NCBI RefSeq assembly: GCF_000333275.1
Contig: NZ_BACU01000528.1
Coordinates: 1-53,861, forward strand
Direction of reading: 5' to 3'
DNA from: Azospirillum sp. B4
GTDB lineage: Bacteria; Pseudomonadota; Alphaproteobacteria; Azospirillales; Azospirillaceae
Length of the DNA stretch: 53,861 bases
Both the position numbers and the translations under genes were made by a program. Each line of letters opens with the position of its first letter. Within the stretch, counting starts at the first letter, position 1. This document shows, in pieces, positions 1-9,964 of this stretch. A model generated the notes under the pieces. It was not told the origin of the DNA. It searched no databases and was given only the letters and a program-made list of their open reading frames with translations.

Positions 1-1
1 G

Positions 2-412
2 TATCGCCGCCGCGACGCGATGGCCAGCCGGTGCGCCATCCTGACCAGCATTCCGGGCATCGGTTTCCTAACCGCATTCGCCTTGCTGGTCGAAATGCCT
101 GAATTGGGGACTTTGGAACCGGGCCAAGCCGCAAGTCTCGCGGGGCTCGCTCCAATCACCCGCCAGTCCGGACAGTGGCGCGGGCGCTCTTTCATCCAGG
201 CAGGACGCGCCACTGTCCGCACTGCCCTTTACATGCCGGCCCTCGTCGCCGCCCGATTCAATCCAGACCTCAGCGCCAAATACACCCAGTTGATCGCAGC
301 CGGAAAGCCTCCCAAGGTTGCTATCACAGCCATCATGCGCAAGCTCGTCGTCCTCGCCAACGCTCTCCTCAAAAAGGGCTCACACTGGCAGGAAAAAGCG
401 GCTTGCACATAA
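2..412 (+). CDS. IS110-family transposase, C-terminal part (cut by window edge)
   Basis: The reading frame is already open at base 2 and stops at 412, so only the last ~136 residues are present. The text matches the C-terminal transposase domain of IS110/IS1111 elements (Transposase_20 type): a helix-hairpin-like start (ILTSIPGIGFLTAFALL), then LAGLAPITRQSGQWRG with the SG serine used as nucleophile in this family, then a basic helix ending in RKLVVLANALLKKG. The N-terminal RuvC-like DEDD domain lies outside the window. IS110 elements have no conventional terminal inverted repeats and none is visible in the few bases before the next gene, so the element boundary cannot be placed. Whether the full copy is intact is unknown. 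Confidence 0.85.
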   Translation, partial: YRRRDAMASRCAILTSIPGIGFLTAFALLVEMPELGTLEPGQAASLAGLAPITRQSGQWRGRSFIQAGRATVRTALYMPALVAARFNPDLSAKYTQLIAAGKPPKVAITAIMRKLVVLANALLKKGSHWQEKAACT

Positions 413-420
413 CGGATACT

Positions 421-1272
421 CTAATGAACGCCCTGCCCCAGGTGGTTCACCATATGCGGCTTGCCCTGGTCGTCGTGGATCACCCGCGGCGGGTTGCCGA
501 ACCGGGTCAGCAGGTCGGCGACGCTGGTGAACCGGGCGACGTTCCAGACCTCCCCCTCTTCCATATACGGGTGTTCCTCATCGAAGAAGAAACCCTCGCC
601 CGCCGAGCGGCCGGGGACGCCTGTCTCCAGTTGGGACCGTTTCGCCCGTCCGTCCGCCTCATACATCTCCGGCCTAGGGTCGTAGCATTTGAAATGCAGG
701 TAGATCGGCATGCAGTTGGGCAAGGGCTCTCCCAGGTAATTCATAGGGATCACTTCCGAACTGGGCTTGGGATTCTCCAGGTCCCAGACGGGTTCGCGCA
801 CGAACCGCCACATGCGGAGCTCGCAATGCGGCAGACGGCCCCGGCGCCACCAGAAGTGCCGGAACAGGGCGATCGGCCGCCGTCCCCCCATGGCGTGCCA
901 CGCGTCCATCTCCGAGGTGTGGGGCAGGATGTGCAGCGGCAGCCATAGGAACAGGTTCCACGGAAGATCCATGAAGGAATGGGGATCGTGGACCAGGAAT
1001 TCGTCCGGATGGGCGTTGAATATCCAATCGCCCTCGGTGATGTCCCCCCGCAGGAGTTCGAAGCCGTGATGGCGCAGGGTCTGGTCGGTGATGGGACTGG
1101 CGGGGTCGGTGCCGTACCGGATGTTGGGATAGGGCGCGCATGCGGTGCGCGTGAAGTCGCCATCCGATCCATCCACCACGGCGATGGTGTCGAACATATG
1201 GTGATGCCGCTCCAGCCAGTCCTCGATGATCAGGTCGTCGTTGCGGGTGATGAGGATGGCATGCAGTTTCAT
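421..1272 (-). CDS. Glycosyltransferase family 2-like protein
   Basis: A 283-residue protein beginning MKLHAILITRNDD. It has the N-terminal beta strand and nucleotide-sugar start of GT-A enzymes, then VVDGSDGD near residue 33 and NAHPDEFLVHD (about 86-96), the acidic metal-binding motif typical of the Glyco_tranf_2_4 group. No signal peptide or membrane segment is seen, so it should act in the cytoplasm on a surface glycan or lipid-linked sugar. The frame stays open upstream to a TTG at 1374, but that extension would overlap the preceding gene, so the ATG at 1272 is preferred. It lies 58 bp behind the membrane glycosyltransferase-like gene on the same strand, so the two may be co-transcribed. 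The acceptor is unknown. Confidence 0.75.
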   Translation of the reverse strand: MKLHAILITRNDDLIIEDWLERHHHMFDTIAVVDGSDGDFTRTACAPYPNIRYGTDPASPITDQTLRHHGFELLRGDITEGDWIFNAHPDEFLVHDPHSFMDLPWNLFLWLPLHILPHTSEMDAWHAMGGRRPIALFRHFWWRRGRLPHCELRMWRFVREPVWDLENPKPSSEVIPMNYLGEPLPNCMPIYLHFKCYDPRPEMYEADGRAKRSQLETGVPGRSAGEGFFFDEEHPYMEEGEVWNVARFTSVADLLTRFGNPPRVIHDDQGKPHMVNHLGQGVH

Positions 1273-1330
1273 CGGCCTGTTCCGTGCGGTCCCCTGATTA
1301 CTCACCCACACCATAGCGGGGGCCGGTTCG

Positions 1331-3082
1331 TCACGGAAGCGGGCCTGTGCGCCATTGCTGGATGGCGTTGGCAAGGCTGGGGATCACCTGGCAATGGTGT
1401 TCCCGGACCTGCTGGATGAAGCTGACTTGGTAGCCTTCCGGCATGTCGTCGAAATAGTACATGCGGATGCCGGGCGGCTTCGGATAGCGGGCCAGGTTCC
1501 GCTTCAAGGGGGCGAGCTGGTCCTGGCTGGTGGCGAAAATGCCGATGGCCTTGTCGCCGAACAGGACATTGTCAGGCCCGGCCCACAGGGCCACCAGACG
1601 CCAAGTGTCGGGAATCACCTCCGCGATGGGGTCCCAGCAGATCTGGATGATGGCCAGGGGCGCGCCCGCCGCCCGTGTCCAAGCGTCGACGGCCTGCCAG
1701 TCCAGCCCGGCGGGGGACAGGCGCAGACGGGCGATGTCGTTGTTGGCCAGACCGGCCAGGTCCAGCACGCGGGAGGCGGGGGAATACCAGGCCACCGCGC
1801 CGATATCGTTCACCACGATGGGACTGTCCGGGTAAAACTGGCGGACGAATTTTGCCGGTTCCACATGTTCCCACCGGCGGTCGGCCGGGGCGGCGGTGGC
1901 CAGATAGATCGCGTCGCCGGCACGGTAGGCCAGCATGAGCCCCAGGCCGGCCAGCACCAGTGCCCGCACGCGGGGCTTGTGATCCAGTATCAGCAGGACG
2001 AGGGCTGACACCAGGTTCAGGGACAGGACGGCGGCCTCATACCGGTAGAGCCAGCCGGCGGCCCCGGCCAGCAGTTGGGCGCCGGCACTGGCCAGCGCGG
2101 TGGCGGCGAAGACCGTGACCCAATCCCGCTGCCCGATCGCCAGGAGGGCCCGCAGCCGCCCGGCCCTCGTTCCGCCGGCGTCCAAGGCGCGCCACCGGCG
2201 GCGCAGCCGTACGGCGGCCAAGCCGGCGTTGACCGCCATGGCGCCGGCCAGCGTCAGGCTGCCGGGCAGGTTCTGGATAACATGCCTGCCGTTCTGGTCG
2301 TGCAGGATCAGCTTCATCACTATGGAATTGGGCACCAGCCAGCCGCCGTCCTGCAGCCACAGCAGCCCGAAGCTGGCGATGGGCAGGACGGCGCCCAGGA
2401 TCAGCGCGGCGGCGTAGGTGAAGCGCCGGTTCAGCAGGGCGACGCCGGCCAGCGGCCCCACCACCAGGACGCTCTCATACCGGATGCCCACCGCCAGATA
2501 GGCGGCGATGAAGAGCAGCAGGGCGTCCTGCCAGGATTGCGCCCGCCGGCTGGCCACCGCCTTGCCGCCATGGTAGGCGAGGGCGACGTCCGTCAGGCAC
2601 TGAAGGGTGTGTTCCATGCCGATCAGGGTCATCACGGCCAGCGGCGTGGCGACCGCCGGCGCCATCAGCAGGGCGAAGCGCAGGCGGGCTGACGGTCTGG
2701 CCGCCGCCGGCGCCATGGCGGCCGCGTCGTCCAGGATCCTGTCCCAGACCAGCAGGCTGCCCACCATCGCCAGGGCGTTGATCACCAGCGGCACCCATTC
2801 AAAGGCCGCCAGCTTTCCGGCCAGCGTGTAGGCCACGGCCAACAGCAGGACGTAGAATGGTGAGGACGAGGCGGCCGCCGGATCAAGGCGGTCGATCCCC
2901 CAGGTGCCGCTGTCGTGGAGCGTCCGCGCGACCGACATCTGGATGTAAGCGTCATCCAGGGGGTACGCGAACGGCCGGCCGCTGGCGAGGATCAGCGCCA
3001 GCAGGATCGTGATGTTGATCGATATGGCGAGAAGGACTTCCGCTCTAATGTCAGTCGATGAAGACCGGTCGATGGCGTCCAT
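1331..3082 (-). CDS. Polytopic membrane protein, GT-C glycosyltransferase-like
   Basis: A 583-residue protein with about ten hydrophobic segments. After the first membrane helix comes YPLDDAYIQMSVARTL, with adjacent aspartates at residues 43-44 in the first external loop. This is the hallmark position of GT-C enzymes (ArnT/PMT-like), which transfer sugars from polyprenyl-phosphate donors on the periplasmic side. The C-terminal third is a soluble domain (VVNDIGAVAWYSPASRVLDLAG) of the kind found in large GT-C-like proteins. ATG at 3082 is chosen over a TTG 36 bases upstream. The 5' region is AT-rich, unlike the neighbouring genes. It probably forms an operon with the GT2 gene downstream. The substrate cannot be inferred. 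Confidence 0.65.
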   Translation of the reverse strand: MDAIDRSSSTDIRAEVLLAISINITILLALILASGRPFAYPLDDAYIQMSVARTLHDSGTWGIDRLDPAAASSSPFYVLLLAVAYTLAGKLAAFEWVPLVINALAMVGSLLVWDRILDDAAAMAPAAARPSARLRFALLMAPAVATPLAVMTLIGMEHTLQCLTDVALAYHGGKAVASRRAQSWQDALLLFIAAYLAVGIRYESVLVVGPLAGVALLNRRFTYAAALILGAVLPIASFGLLWLQDGGWLVPNSIVMKLILHDQNGRHVIQNLPGSLTLAGAMAVNAGLAAVRLRRRWRALDAGGTRAGRLRALLAIGQRDWVTVFAATALASAGAQLLAGAAGWLYRYEAAVLSLNLVSALVLLILDHKPRVRALVLAGLGLMLAYRAGDAIYLATAAPADRRWEHVEPAKFVRQFYPDSPIVVNDIGAVAWYSPASRVLDLAGLANNDIARLRLSPAGLDWQAVDAWTRAAGAPLAIIQICWDPIAEVIPDTWRLVALWAGPDNVLFGDKAIGIFATSQDQLAPLKRNLARYPKPPGIRMYYFDDMPEGYQVSFIQQVREHHCQVIPSLANAIQQWRTGPLP

Positions 3083-3285
3083 CGAATACCCAATCCAATT
3101 AAATAAATTGAAGAACAAATTATATTGTAGGGTATGTGGGTAAATATCTGCGCAATGCTATCACTATATGTCAGAATTTGCCATAAATAGTGAGCCGATG
3201 TAGCGATCGTAGCAAGAGTGTTGGCGGTGCGGCAATGGGGGAATCGGCCGCCATCAGATCTTATTTCTGGTCAGGGATGGGCGTC

Positions 3286-4358
<1,073 letters not shown>

Positions 4359-6224
4359 TCAGGCGGCGGTGCGCTTCACCCAATCCTGCACCAGTACCTC
4401 CAGCACCGGCAGGTTGACCGAGCCGGAGGTCAGCACCGTGTCGTGGAAGGCGCGGATATCGAACCTGGTTCCCAGCTTGGTCTTCGCCGCCTCGCGCAGT
4501 TCCAGGATCTTGTTCATGCCGATCTTGTAGGCCAGCGCCTGGCCCGGCCAGACGAAGTAGCGCTCGATCTCGGTTATGTTGTCGTGCTCGGGGTTGGCCG
4601 TGTTCTCGTTCATGTAGGCGATGGCCTGTTCCCGCGTCCATCGCTTCAGGTGGATGCCGGTGTCCAGCACCAGGCGGGCGGCGCGGAACAGCTCCGAGGC
4701 GATGCGGCCCGCGTCCGAGTACGGGTCCTGATAGTAGCCGTACTCCTTGGGGAAGCGCTCGGCATACAGCGCCCAGCCCTCACCATAGGCGCTGTTCCAG
4801 ATGAAGCGGCGGAAGGTGGGCAGGTTGGCCATCTCCTGCGCGATGGCGATCTGCATGTGATGGCCGGGGATGCCCTCGTGATAGGCCAGGCTTTCCAGCA
4901 TGGGGATGGGGTTGACCGACATGTCGTACAGGTTGGTGTAGAACACGCCGGGGCGCGACCCGTCGGGCGAGGCCGGCTCGTAGAAGGCGCTGGCCGTGGC
5001 CTTCTCACGGAAGGGCTCCACCGCCTTGACCACGATGGGGGCCTTGGGCTTGGTCAGGAAGAACCGGTCCAGATCCGACCGCATTTTATCGATGATGTCG
5101 GTGGCGCGCTTCAGCATGGTGGCGCGGCCTTCGGGCGTCGCCGGGTCGTAGAAGCGCTTGTCGGTGCGCAGATAGTCGAAGAAGGCCCGCAGATCGCCCT
5201 TGAAGCCGACCTTGGCCATGATGGCGCGCATCTCATCCTGCAGCGCCGCCACCTCCTTCAGGCCCTGGGCGTGCACGGCGGCCGGATCCAGGGGCAGGGT
5301 GGTCATCAGCGCCACCTGCGACCGGTAGAAGCGCTCGCCATCCGGCAGGGCCCAGACGCCGTTGCTGGCCGTGGCCTTGGCCTCCAGCGCCGAAATGGTG
5401 CTGATCAGCTTCTGGAAAGCGGGCTGCACCTGGCCGGTCAGGGCCTTTTCCGCCGCCGCCAGCAGGCGCGCCTGCTCCGCATCCGGCAGCTTCAGCGCCG
5501 TCACCTTCTCCGTGATGTCGGCCAGCAGGGGGCTGCTTTCCGTGGCGTTGGCGGAGCCGGCGAAGGGCTTGCCCGTGATGACGTTGCGCGCCGCCTCCAG
5601 GATGGATTTGAAGGCGAAGGCCGGGGGCAGGATGCCCATGTCCGCCTGCTTGGCGATGCGTGTCAGGTAGACGTCCATCAGCGGCGCGATGGCCACCAGG
5701 CGGGCCACGTAATCCTCAGCGTCCTGCGCGTTGGTCACGCCGTGATAGGTGATCAGGAAGCTGGCGATGTCGGTATGTGGCCCGGTCAGCTGGCTGATCA
5801 CGTAATTGTGGTTGCGCCACGGATACTGGGTGATGGTCTGCTGCAGCTCATTCTCGAACAGGCGGGCGCTGACCTGGGCGCCGGGCGACAGCTCTGTCGC
5901 CTTGAAGCCCTTCAGGGTCTTCAGCCGCTGTTCGGCCAGATGGAAGGTCTCCAGCAGGCGGGCGTCATCGGGCACCGTCCACTTGTCATGGGGGCCAGGC
6001 AGGCCCAGCACGGTGCGCTGCTGCGGGTCGCGGGCCAGATCCTCGTTCCAGCAATCCTCGAAGAAGGCGTTCAGCGCCTTCTCCGTCGCCGATAATTCGG
6101 CCGCGGCGGCGGGGATGGACAGGTCCGGCAGGGCGGTCAGGGCCACCAGGGCGGTACCGGCCATCAGGCCGCGGCGCAGCAGGGTACGGCGGGACATGGC
6201 GTTACCGGAAGTGTGGGTGGTCAT
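4359..6224 (-). CDS. DUF885 family exported hydrolase (Tat signal)
   Basis: A 621-residue protein. The N-terminus carries a twin-arginine signal (SRRTLLRRGLMAG followed by a hydrophobic stretch and PAAAA), so it should be exported folded. DUF885 proteins are putative zinc peptidases. The metal motif HEGIPGHH starts at H449, and the downstream YGEGWALYAE gives the third glutamate ligand, so the site looks intact. The C-terminus (RFDIRAFHDTVL) is also typical. An alternative start 27 bases in (ATG at 6197) keeps the Tat motif; neither has a clear Shine-Dalgarno. A second DUF885 gene lies at 20.4-22.1 kb with an ordinary Sec-type signal, so the genome has at least two differently exported paralogues. 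The natural substrate is not known. Confidence 0.85.
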   Translation of the reverse strand: MTTHTSGNAMSRRTLLRRGLMAGTALVALTALPDLSIPAAAAELSATEKALNAFFEDCWNEDLARDPQQRTVLGLPGPHDKWTVPDDARLLETFHLAEQRLKTLKGFKATELSPGAQVSARLFENELQQTITQYPWRNHNYVISQLTGPHTDIASFLITYHGVTNAQDAEDYVARLVAIAPLMDVYLTRIAKQADMGILPPAFAFKSILEAARNVITGKPFAGSANATESSPLLADITEKVTALKLPDAEQARLLAAAEKALTGQVQPAFQKLISTISALEAKATASNGVWALPDGERFYRSQVALMTTLPLDPAAVHAQGLKEVAALQDEMRAIMAKVGFKGDLRAFFDYLRTDKRFYDPATPEGRATMLKRATDIIDKMRSDLDRFFLTKPKAPIVVKAVEPFREKATASAFYEPASPDGSRPGVFYTNLYDMSVNPIPMLESLAYHEGIPGHHMQIAIAQEMANLPTFRRFIWNSAYGEGWALYAERFPKEYGYYQDPYSDAGRIASELFRAARLVLDTGIHLKRWTREQAIAYMNENTANPEHDNITEIERYFVWPGQALAYKIGMNKILELREAAKTKLGTRFDIRAFHDTVLTSGSVNLPVLEVLVQDWVKRTAA

Positions 6225-6345
6225 GGGCGTTCAGGTACCGTGGATGGGGCTGGCGGGCAGCCGGGAAAGGCGGGAACCGCGCGCGGGGCACGGCCGGATG
6301 GCGCGGATGGTAGCAAGGGCGATGCGTCCCGCCCAAGGACAGTTT

Positions 6346-6361
6346 GTTACCGAACGGTAAC
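6346..6361. promoter_or_regulatory. 16-bp inverted repeat, candidate operator
   Basis: GTTACCG-AA-CGGTAAC, with perfect 7-bp arms. It sits between the 3' end of the DUF455 gene and the 5' end of the DUF885 gene, about 120 bp upstream of the latter's start. Its size and symmetry are those of a dimeric repressor site. No regulator gene is adjacent. Confidence 0.45.
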
Positions 6362-6374
6362 GGCGCGAACGGGC

Positions 6375-7298
6375 TTAGTCGTCCAGCCCCGGCAGGATGG
6401 CGTCCACCGGAGCCAGCGGCTCATACCAGTCGGGCGGGAAATCGGCCTTGATTCGGCTGGCGTCGTTGAAGGGCCGCTTGATCTCGCCCTTGAAGTACCG
6501 GCGCACTAGGGCGCGCCAGCGCTCCGCCGGGTCGTCGCCCGCGGCGCTGGTGATCACGCCGAACCAATGGCGGCCGGCGGCGACGTGGCCGATCTCCTCG
6601 TCATGGATGATCTGAAGCACGGCGGTGCTGTCCTCATCCCCCACCTTCTTCAGATTGGCGATCATCCCCGGCGTCACGTCCAGGCCGCGCGCTTCCAGCA
6701 CCATGGGCACCAGCGCCAGGCGGGCGGCCAGGTCATGGGCCGTGACCTCGCTGGCCTGCCACAGCCCGTCATGGGCGGGCAGGTCGCCATAGGAGGCGCT
6801 CAGCGTGGCCAGGCGCCCGGCCAGCAAGTCATGGTGCTTGGCCTCCTCATCCGCCACCCGCACCCAGTCGTCCTTGAAAGCGCGGGGGGCCGGCGTGCCG
6901 TCAGGAAAGGCGGGGAAGCGGGCGATGATGTCCCAGGCCAGGTCGATGGCGTTCAGCTCGATATGCGCCAGCGCGTGCAGCAGGGCCACGCGGCCGGCCA
7001 CGCTGCCCGCCTTGCGCCGCTTGGGCATGTCGCGCGGCATCTTCAGTTCCGGCCGCGCGGGCCGCGCCGGCCGGTCGGGTGGGGTGGGGCCGGGCAGGTC
7101 CGGCAATTGGCCCGCCCGCCAGGCGGCGGCATAGCCTCGGGTCAGCCGCACCTTTTCCGCCGGCGCCGCCGTGGTCAGCACGCGCACCGCCGCCGCCGCC
7201 AGGCTGGGCGGCAGGGGGAATGATTCGGATGCCGAATCACTCTGGAATGGTTCTAAAGTATCGGCCGGCATGGGGGCGGGAACATGGTAGGGTGCCAT
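6375..7298 (-). CDS. DUF455 family protein (ferritin-like fold)
   Basis: A 307-residue protein. The core matches DUF455/COG2833: MPRDMPKRRKAGSVAGRV, then ALAHIELNAIDLAWD with the metal-ligand-like E/H pair, VADEEAKHHDLL, and IIHDEEIGHVAAGRHWF. These repeated E-x-x-H motifs are those of a diiron ferritin-like four-helix bundle. The biochemical role of DUF455 is not established; it is distantly similar to diiron oxygenases. The frame is open much further upstream, but that part would lie inside the divergent receptor gene and is low-complexity, so ATG at 7298 is used. It is transcribed away from the TonB-dependent receptor across a 147-bp shared promoter region. Confidence 0.8.
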   Translation of the reverse strand: MAPYHVPAPMPADTLEPFQSDSASESFPLPPSLAAAAVRVLTTAAPAEKVRLTRGYAAAWRAGQLPDLPGPTPPDRPARPARPELKMPRDMPKRRKAGSVAGRVALLHALAHIELNAIDLAWDIIARFPAFPDGTPAPRAFKDDWVRVADEEAKHHDLLAGRLATLSASYGDLPAHDGLWQASEVTAHDLAARLALVPMVLEARGLDVTPGMIANLKKVGDEDSTAVLQIIHDEEIGHVAAGRHWFGVITSAAGDDPAERWRALVRRYFKGEIKRPFNDASRIKADFPPDWYEPLAPVDAILPGLDD

Positions 7299-7401
7299 GG
7301 CGTTCTTGGACGCCACCGGCGGATTGAAGTCAAGGGGCCCCCTATCGCCGCCGGCCGTCGCCAGGTTTGACAGGGCCCCGGCCGACGCATAAGCCGTCGG
7401 G

Positions 7402-7425
7402 CCGGCGGCCTGGACGGGCCGCCGG
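7402..7425 (+). promoter_or_regulatory. Stem-loop in the receptor 5' leader
   Basis: CCGGCGGCC and GGCCGCCGG form a perfect 9-bp stem with a 6-base loop, ending 20 bases before the receptor ATG. It could modulate translation or reflect GC-rich composition. No cobalamin, TPP or FMN riboswitch core was found around it. Confidence 0.35.
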
Positions 7426-7445
7426 AATGGATCAGGGGGCGGACC

Positions 7446-9509
7446 ATGAGGCGGATCGGTTTGGGCATGGCGGCGTCGCTGGCGCTGCTGCCAGCGGTGG
7501 GTCGGGCGACGCCCGCGCCGGTGGAGGAGGTGCCGACGGTCATCATCACCGGCCGCGTGCCGCCGGATGCCGCCACCGAACGCATCTACGGCACCCTGCA
7601 ACTGGACGGCGCCTGGTTGAACGCCGCGCCGGAGCGGCGGCTGGATGAGGCGCTGCGCGGCGTGCCCGGCTTCTCCCTGTTCCGCCGCACGGGCAGCACC
7701 AGCGCCCATCCCACCTCACAGGGCATCTCACTGCGGGCGCTGGGCCCCAATGGTGCCGGCCGCACCCTGGTGCTGGTGGACGATATCCCGGTCAACGATC
7801 CCTTCGGCGGCTGGGTGTACTGGAGCCGCCTGCCCACCGCCGCCATCGCCTCGGTCGCGGTGACGGAGGGCAGTGGTGCCGGCCCCTGGGGCAACCAGGC
7901 GCTGGACGGCGTCATCCGCATCACCACCAAGGCGCTGGAGGGGGGCGAGGCGCGGGCCGGCAGCAACGGCCTGGCGGAGGGCACGGCGGGCGCCTCGGCC
8001 GGCGGCGTTTCCGTCATGGCGCACGCCAGCCGCAGCGACGGCAGCTATCTGGTGCGCTCCGACCAGCGCGGTCCCGTCGACACCCAGGCCGGCTGGGATG
8101 ACGCCTGGGTGGACGTGAAGGCCCGGGGCGACCTCGGCCCCCTGGCCCTGGCCGGCACCGTCTCCGCCTTTCATGAGCATCGCGGCAACGGCACGCCCTT
8201 TCAGGAGAACGGCACCGACGCGCTGGAGGGCAGCCTGCGCCTGGCCGACGCTGACGGCCCGCTGGGCTTGCCGTGGCACGGCACGCTGTACCTGCGCCGC
8301 TATGTCTTCAAGAACCGCTTCTCCTCCGTCAACGCCGCGCGCACGGCGGAGACGTTGTCGCTGGACCAGTACCGCGTGCCCGCCACCTCCGCCGGCGGGT
8401 CGCTGTCCACCACGGTGGAGGAGGGCGGCGGCCGCCGGACGGTGCTGGGCGCCGATTTCCGCTGGGCGGAGGGGGCGACGCATGAGCGCTTCCAGATGGT
8501 GTCGGGCGTCTTCACCCGCGACCGCGACGCCGGTGGCGATCAGGCGGTGGGCGGGACGTATGTGGAGCAGACCTGGCCGCTGACCGCCGCCATCGACCTG
8601 CACGGCGGCGTGCGGGTGGACGCCTGGGCCACCAGCGACGGCCACCGGGTGGAGCGCTCCATCCAGACGGGCGCCCTGACCCGGGACGACAGCTACGCTG
8701 GCCGAAGCGGCGCCTTGCCCACGGCGCGCCTGGGCGCCGACTGGCGGCCTGCGTCGGATTGGACCCTGCGCGCCGCCGCCTACACCGGTTTCCGCCTGCC
8801 CACCATCAACGAGCTGTATCGCCCCTACCGCGTCGGCAACGACATCATCGAGGCCAACGCCCTGCTGAAGCCCGAGCGCCTGGTGGGGGTGGAGGCCGGC
8901 GTCACCTGGCAGCCGGCCAAGGGTCCCACCGTCAGCCTGACCGCCTATCATGACGGCGTGACCGACGCGGTGGACAATGTTCTGATCACCACCCAGCCGG
9001 GCACGGTGCCGGGCTTCGGCGTGGTGGTGCCGGCGGGCGGCACCTTCGCCCAGCGGCGGAACCTGGACCGGGTGCGGGCGGAAGGGGTGGAGATGCGCGC
9101 CACCTGGACGCTGGACCCCACGCTGGACGCCGGGCTGGGCTACCTGTGGAGCCGGTCGACCGTGCTGCGTGCCGACGGTTTCCCCCAGCTGGTGGGCAAG
9201 CGGCTGGCGCAAAGCCCCCTGCACCAGGGCACGGCCGACCTGACCTGGGCGCCGGTGGCGGCCTTCACATCGGCCCTGCGCATGCGCGCCAGCGGCCAGC
9301 AGTACGAGGACGGCCTCAACAGCCGCTCGCTGGCGCCGACGGTGACGGTGGACCTGTCGGCCACCTGGCATGCGCGGGATTATCTGGATGTCTTCGCCAC
9401 GGCGGAGAACCTGTTCGACCGGACGGTGGAATCAGGGCGCCGCATCGATGGCCTGGTGGCGATCGCCCCGGGACGGATCATCTCCGGCGGGGTGCGCGTG
9501 AACTGGTAG
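7446..9509 (+). CDS. TonB-dependent outer-membrane receptor
   Basis: A 687-residue protein. A short signal peptide (GLGMAASLALLPAVGRA) is followed by EEVPTVIITGR, a TonB-box-like segment. The plug domain spans about residues 55-165, with DEALRGVPGF, GISLRALGPNGAGRTLVLVD and GPWGNQALDGVIRITT. The rest is the 22-strand barrel, closing with ENLFDRTV and a terminal tryptophan typical of BamA-recognised barrels. Size and the RTLVLVDDIPVNDPFGG text place it in the BtuB/FepA-like class of about 650-700 residues. The ligand could be a metal chelate, a vitamin or a carbohydrate; the sequence does not decide. The start has an AGGGGGC-type site just upstream. The nearest divergent gene is the DUF455 diiron-like protein. 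Confidence 0.9.
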   Translation: MRRIGLGMAASLALLPAVGRATPAPVEEVPTVIITGRVPPDAATERIYGTLQLDGAWLNAAPERRLDEALRGVPGFSLFRRTGSTSAHPTSQGISLRALGPNGAGRTLVLVDDIPVNDPFGGWVYWSRLPTAAIASVAVTEGSGAGPWGNQALDGVIRITTKALEGGEARAGSNGLAEGTAGASAGGVSVMAHASRSDGSYLVRSDQRGPVDTQAGWDDAWVDVKARGDLGPLALAGTVSAFHEHRGNGTPFQENGTDALEGSLRLADADGPLGLPWHGTLYLRRYVFKNRFSSVNAARTAETLSLDQYRVPATSAGGSLSTTVEEGGGRRTVLGADFRWAEGATHERFQMVSGVFTRDRDAGGDQAVGGTYVEQTWPLTAAIDLHGGVRVDAWATSDGHRVERSIQTGALTRDDSYAGRSGALPTARLGADWRPASDWTLRAAAYTGFRLPTINELYRPYRVGNDIIEANALLKPERLVGVEAGVTWQPAKGPTVSLTAYHDGVTDAVDNVLITTQPGTVPGFGVVVPAGGTFAQRRNLDRVRAEGVEMRATWTLDPTLDAGLGYLWSRSTVLRADGFPQLVGKRLAQSPLHQGTADLTWAPVAAFTSALRMRASGQQYEDGLNSRSLAPTVTVDLSATWHARDYLDVFATAENLFDRTVESGRRIDGLVAIAPGRIISGGVRVNW

Positions 9510-9570
9510 AAAAGCGTAGGGAGGGCCGAAGGAAGTCAGGCGGAAGACCCGCAAATACTCAGCGAAATAC

Positions 9571-9777
9571 TCAGCGCGGGGCGGCGGGGGTGATGGCCGG
9601 CTGGCTCACGTAAAACTCGGCCGGATAGGCCGGCTTGTAGTAGTGGCCGGACTTCACCAGGGCGCGTTCGTGTTCCGAACGCATGTAGCTGATGACCGGC
9701 AGGGACCAGGCGATGCTCAGCAGCAGCACCCACAGCGATAAAGCAACCAGGCGATCTTTATTGAACACGGCGGTCAT
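9571..9777 (-). CDS. Small single-span membrane protein, unknown function
   Basis: A 68-residue protein with one strongly hydrophobic segment (LVALSLWVLLLSIAWSLPVI, about residues 10-29) and a short positive-then-polar tail (SEHERALVKSGHYYKPAYPAEFYVSQ). AGGAG lies eight bases before the ATG, which supports real translation. It is not a recognisable family. Convergent with the receptor gene and separated from it by 61 bp. Confidence 0.55.
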   Translation of the reverse strand: MTAVFNKDRLVALSLWVLLLSIAWSLPVISYMRSEHERALVKSGHYYKPAYPAEFYVSQPAITPAAPR

Positions 9778-9964
9778 GATTCCTACTCCTGAACTGTCCT
9801 CACCGTGGTCCTTTATTGTGGAAGGATTGTGGCGGACAGTAGCGCGTTACGGCTCATGACATTATTTTTACGCCCCGGAAGATGAACAGGACGCTAACGC
9901 CCGCCCCGGGACCCCTGAATTTTTTGCACGGCGCTTTGGTCAAGCATCCCGGTCGGCGCAGGGC

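Noticed and set aside
7299-7445. Possible cobalamin riboswitch before the BtuB-sized receptor
   Set aside because: No B12-box or conserved riboswitch core was found, only a simple GC-rich stem.
6375-7709. Long N-terminal extension of the DUF455 protein to 7709
   Set aside because: The extension lies inside the divergent receptor gene and is low-complexity; homology begins after ATG 7298.
7728-9371. A 547-codon open frame antisense to the first TonB-dependent receptor
   Set aside because: It mirrors the codon pattern of the receptor on the other strand, is rich in Gly/His/Gln/Arg, and has no family-like text.
9793-9840. ACTGTCC/GGACAGT inverted repeat upstream of the small membrane protein
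   Set aside because: The 34-base spacer makes it too loose to call an operator or a terminator.
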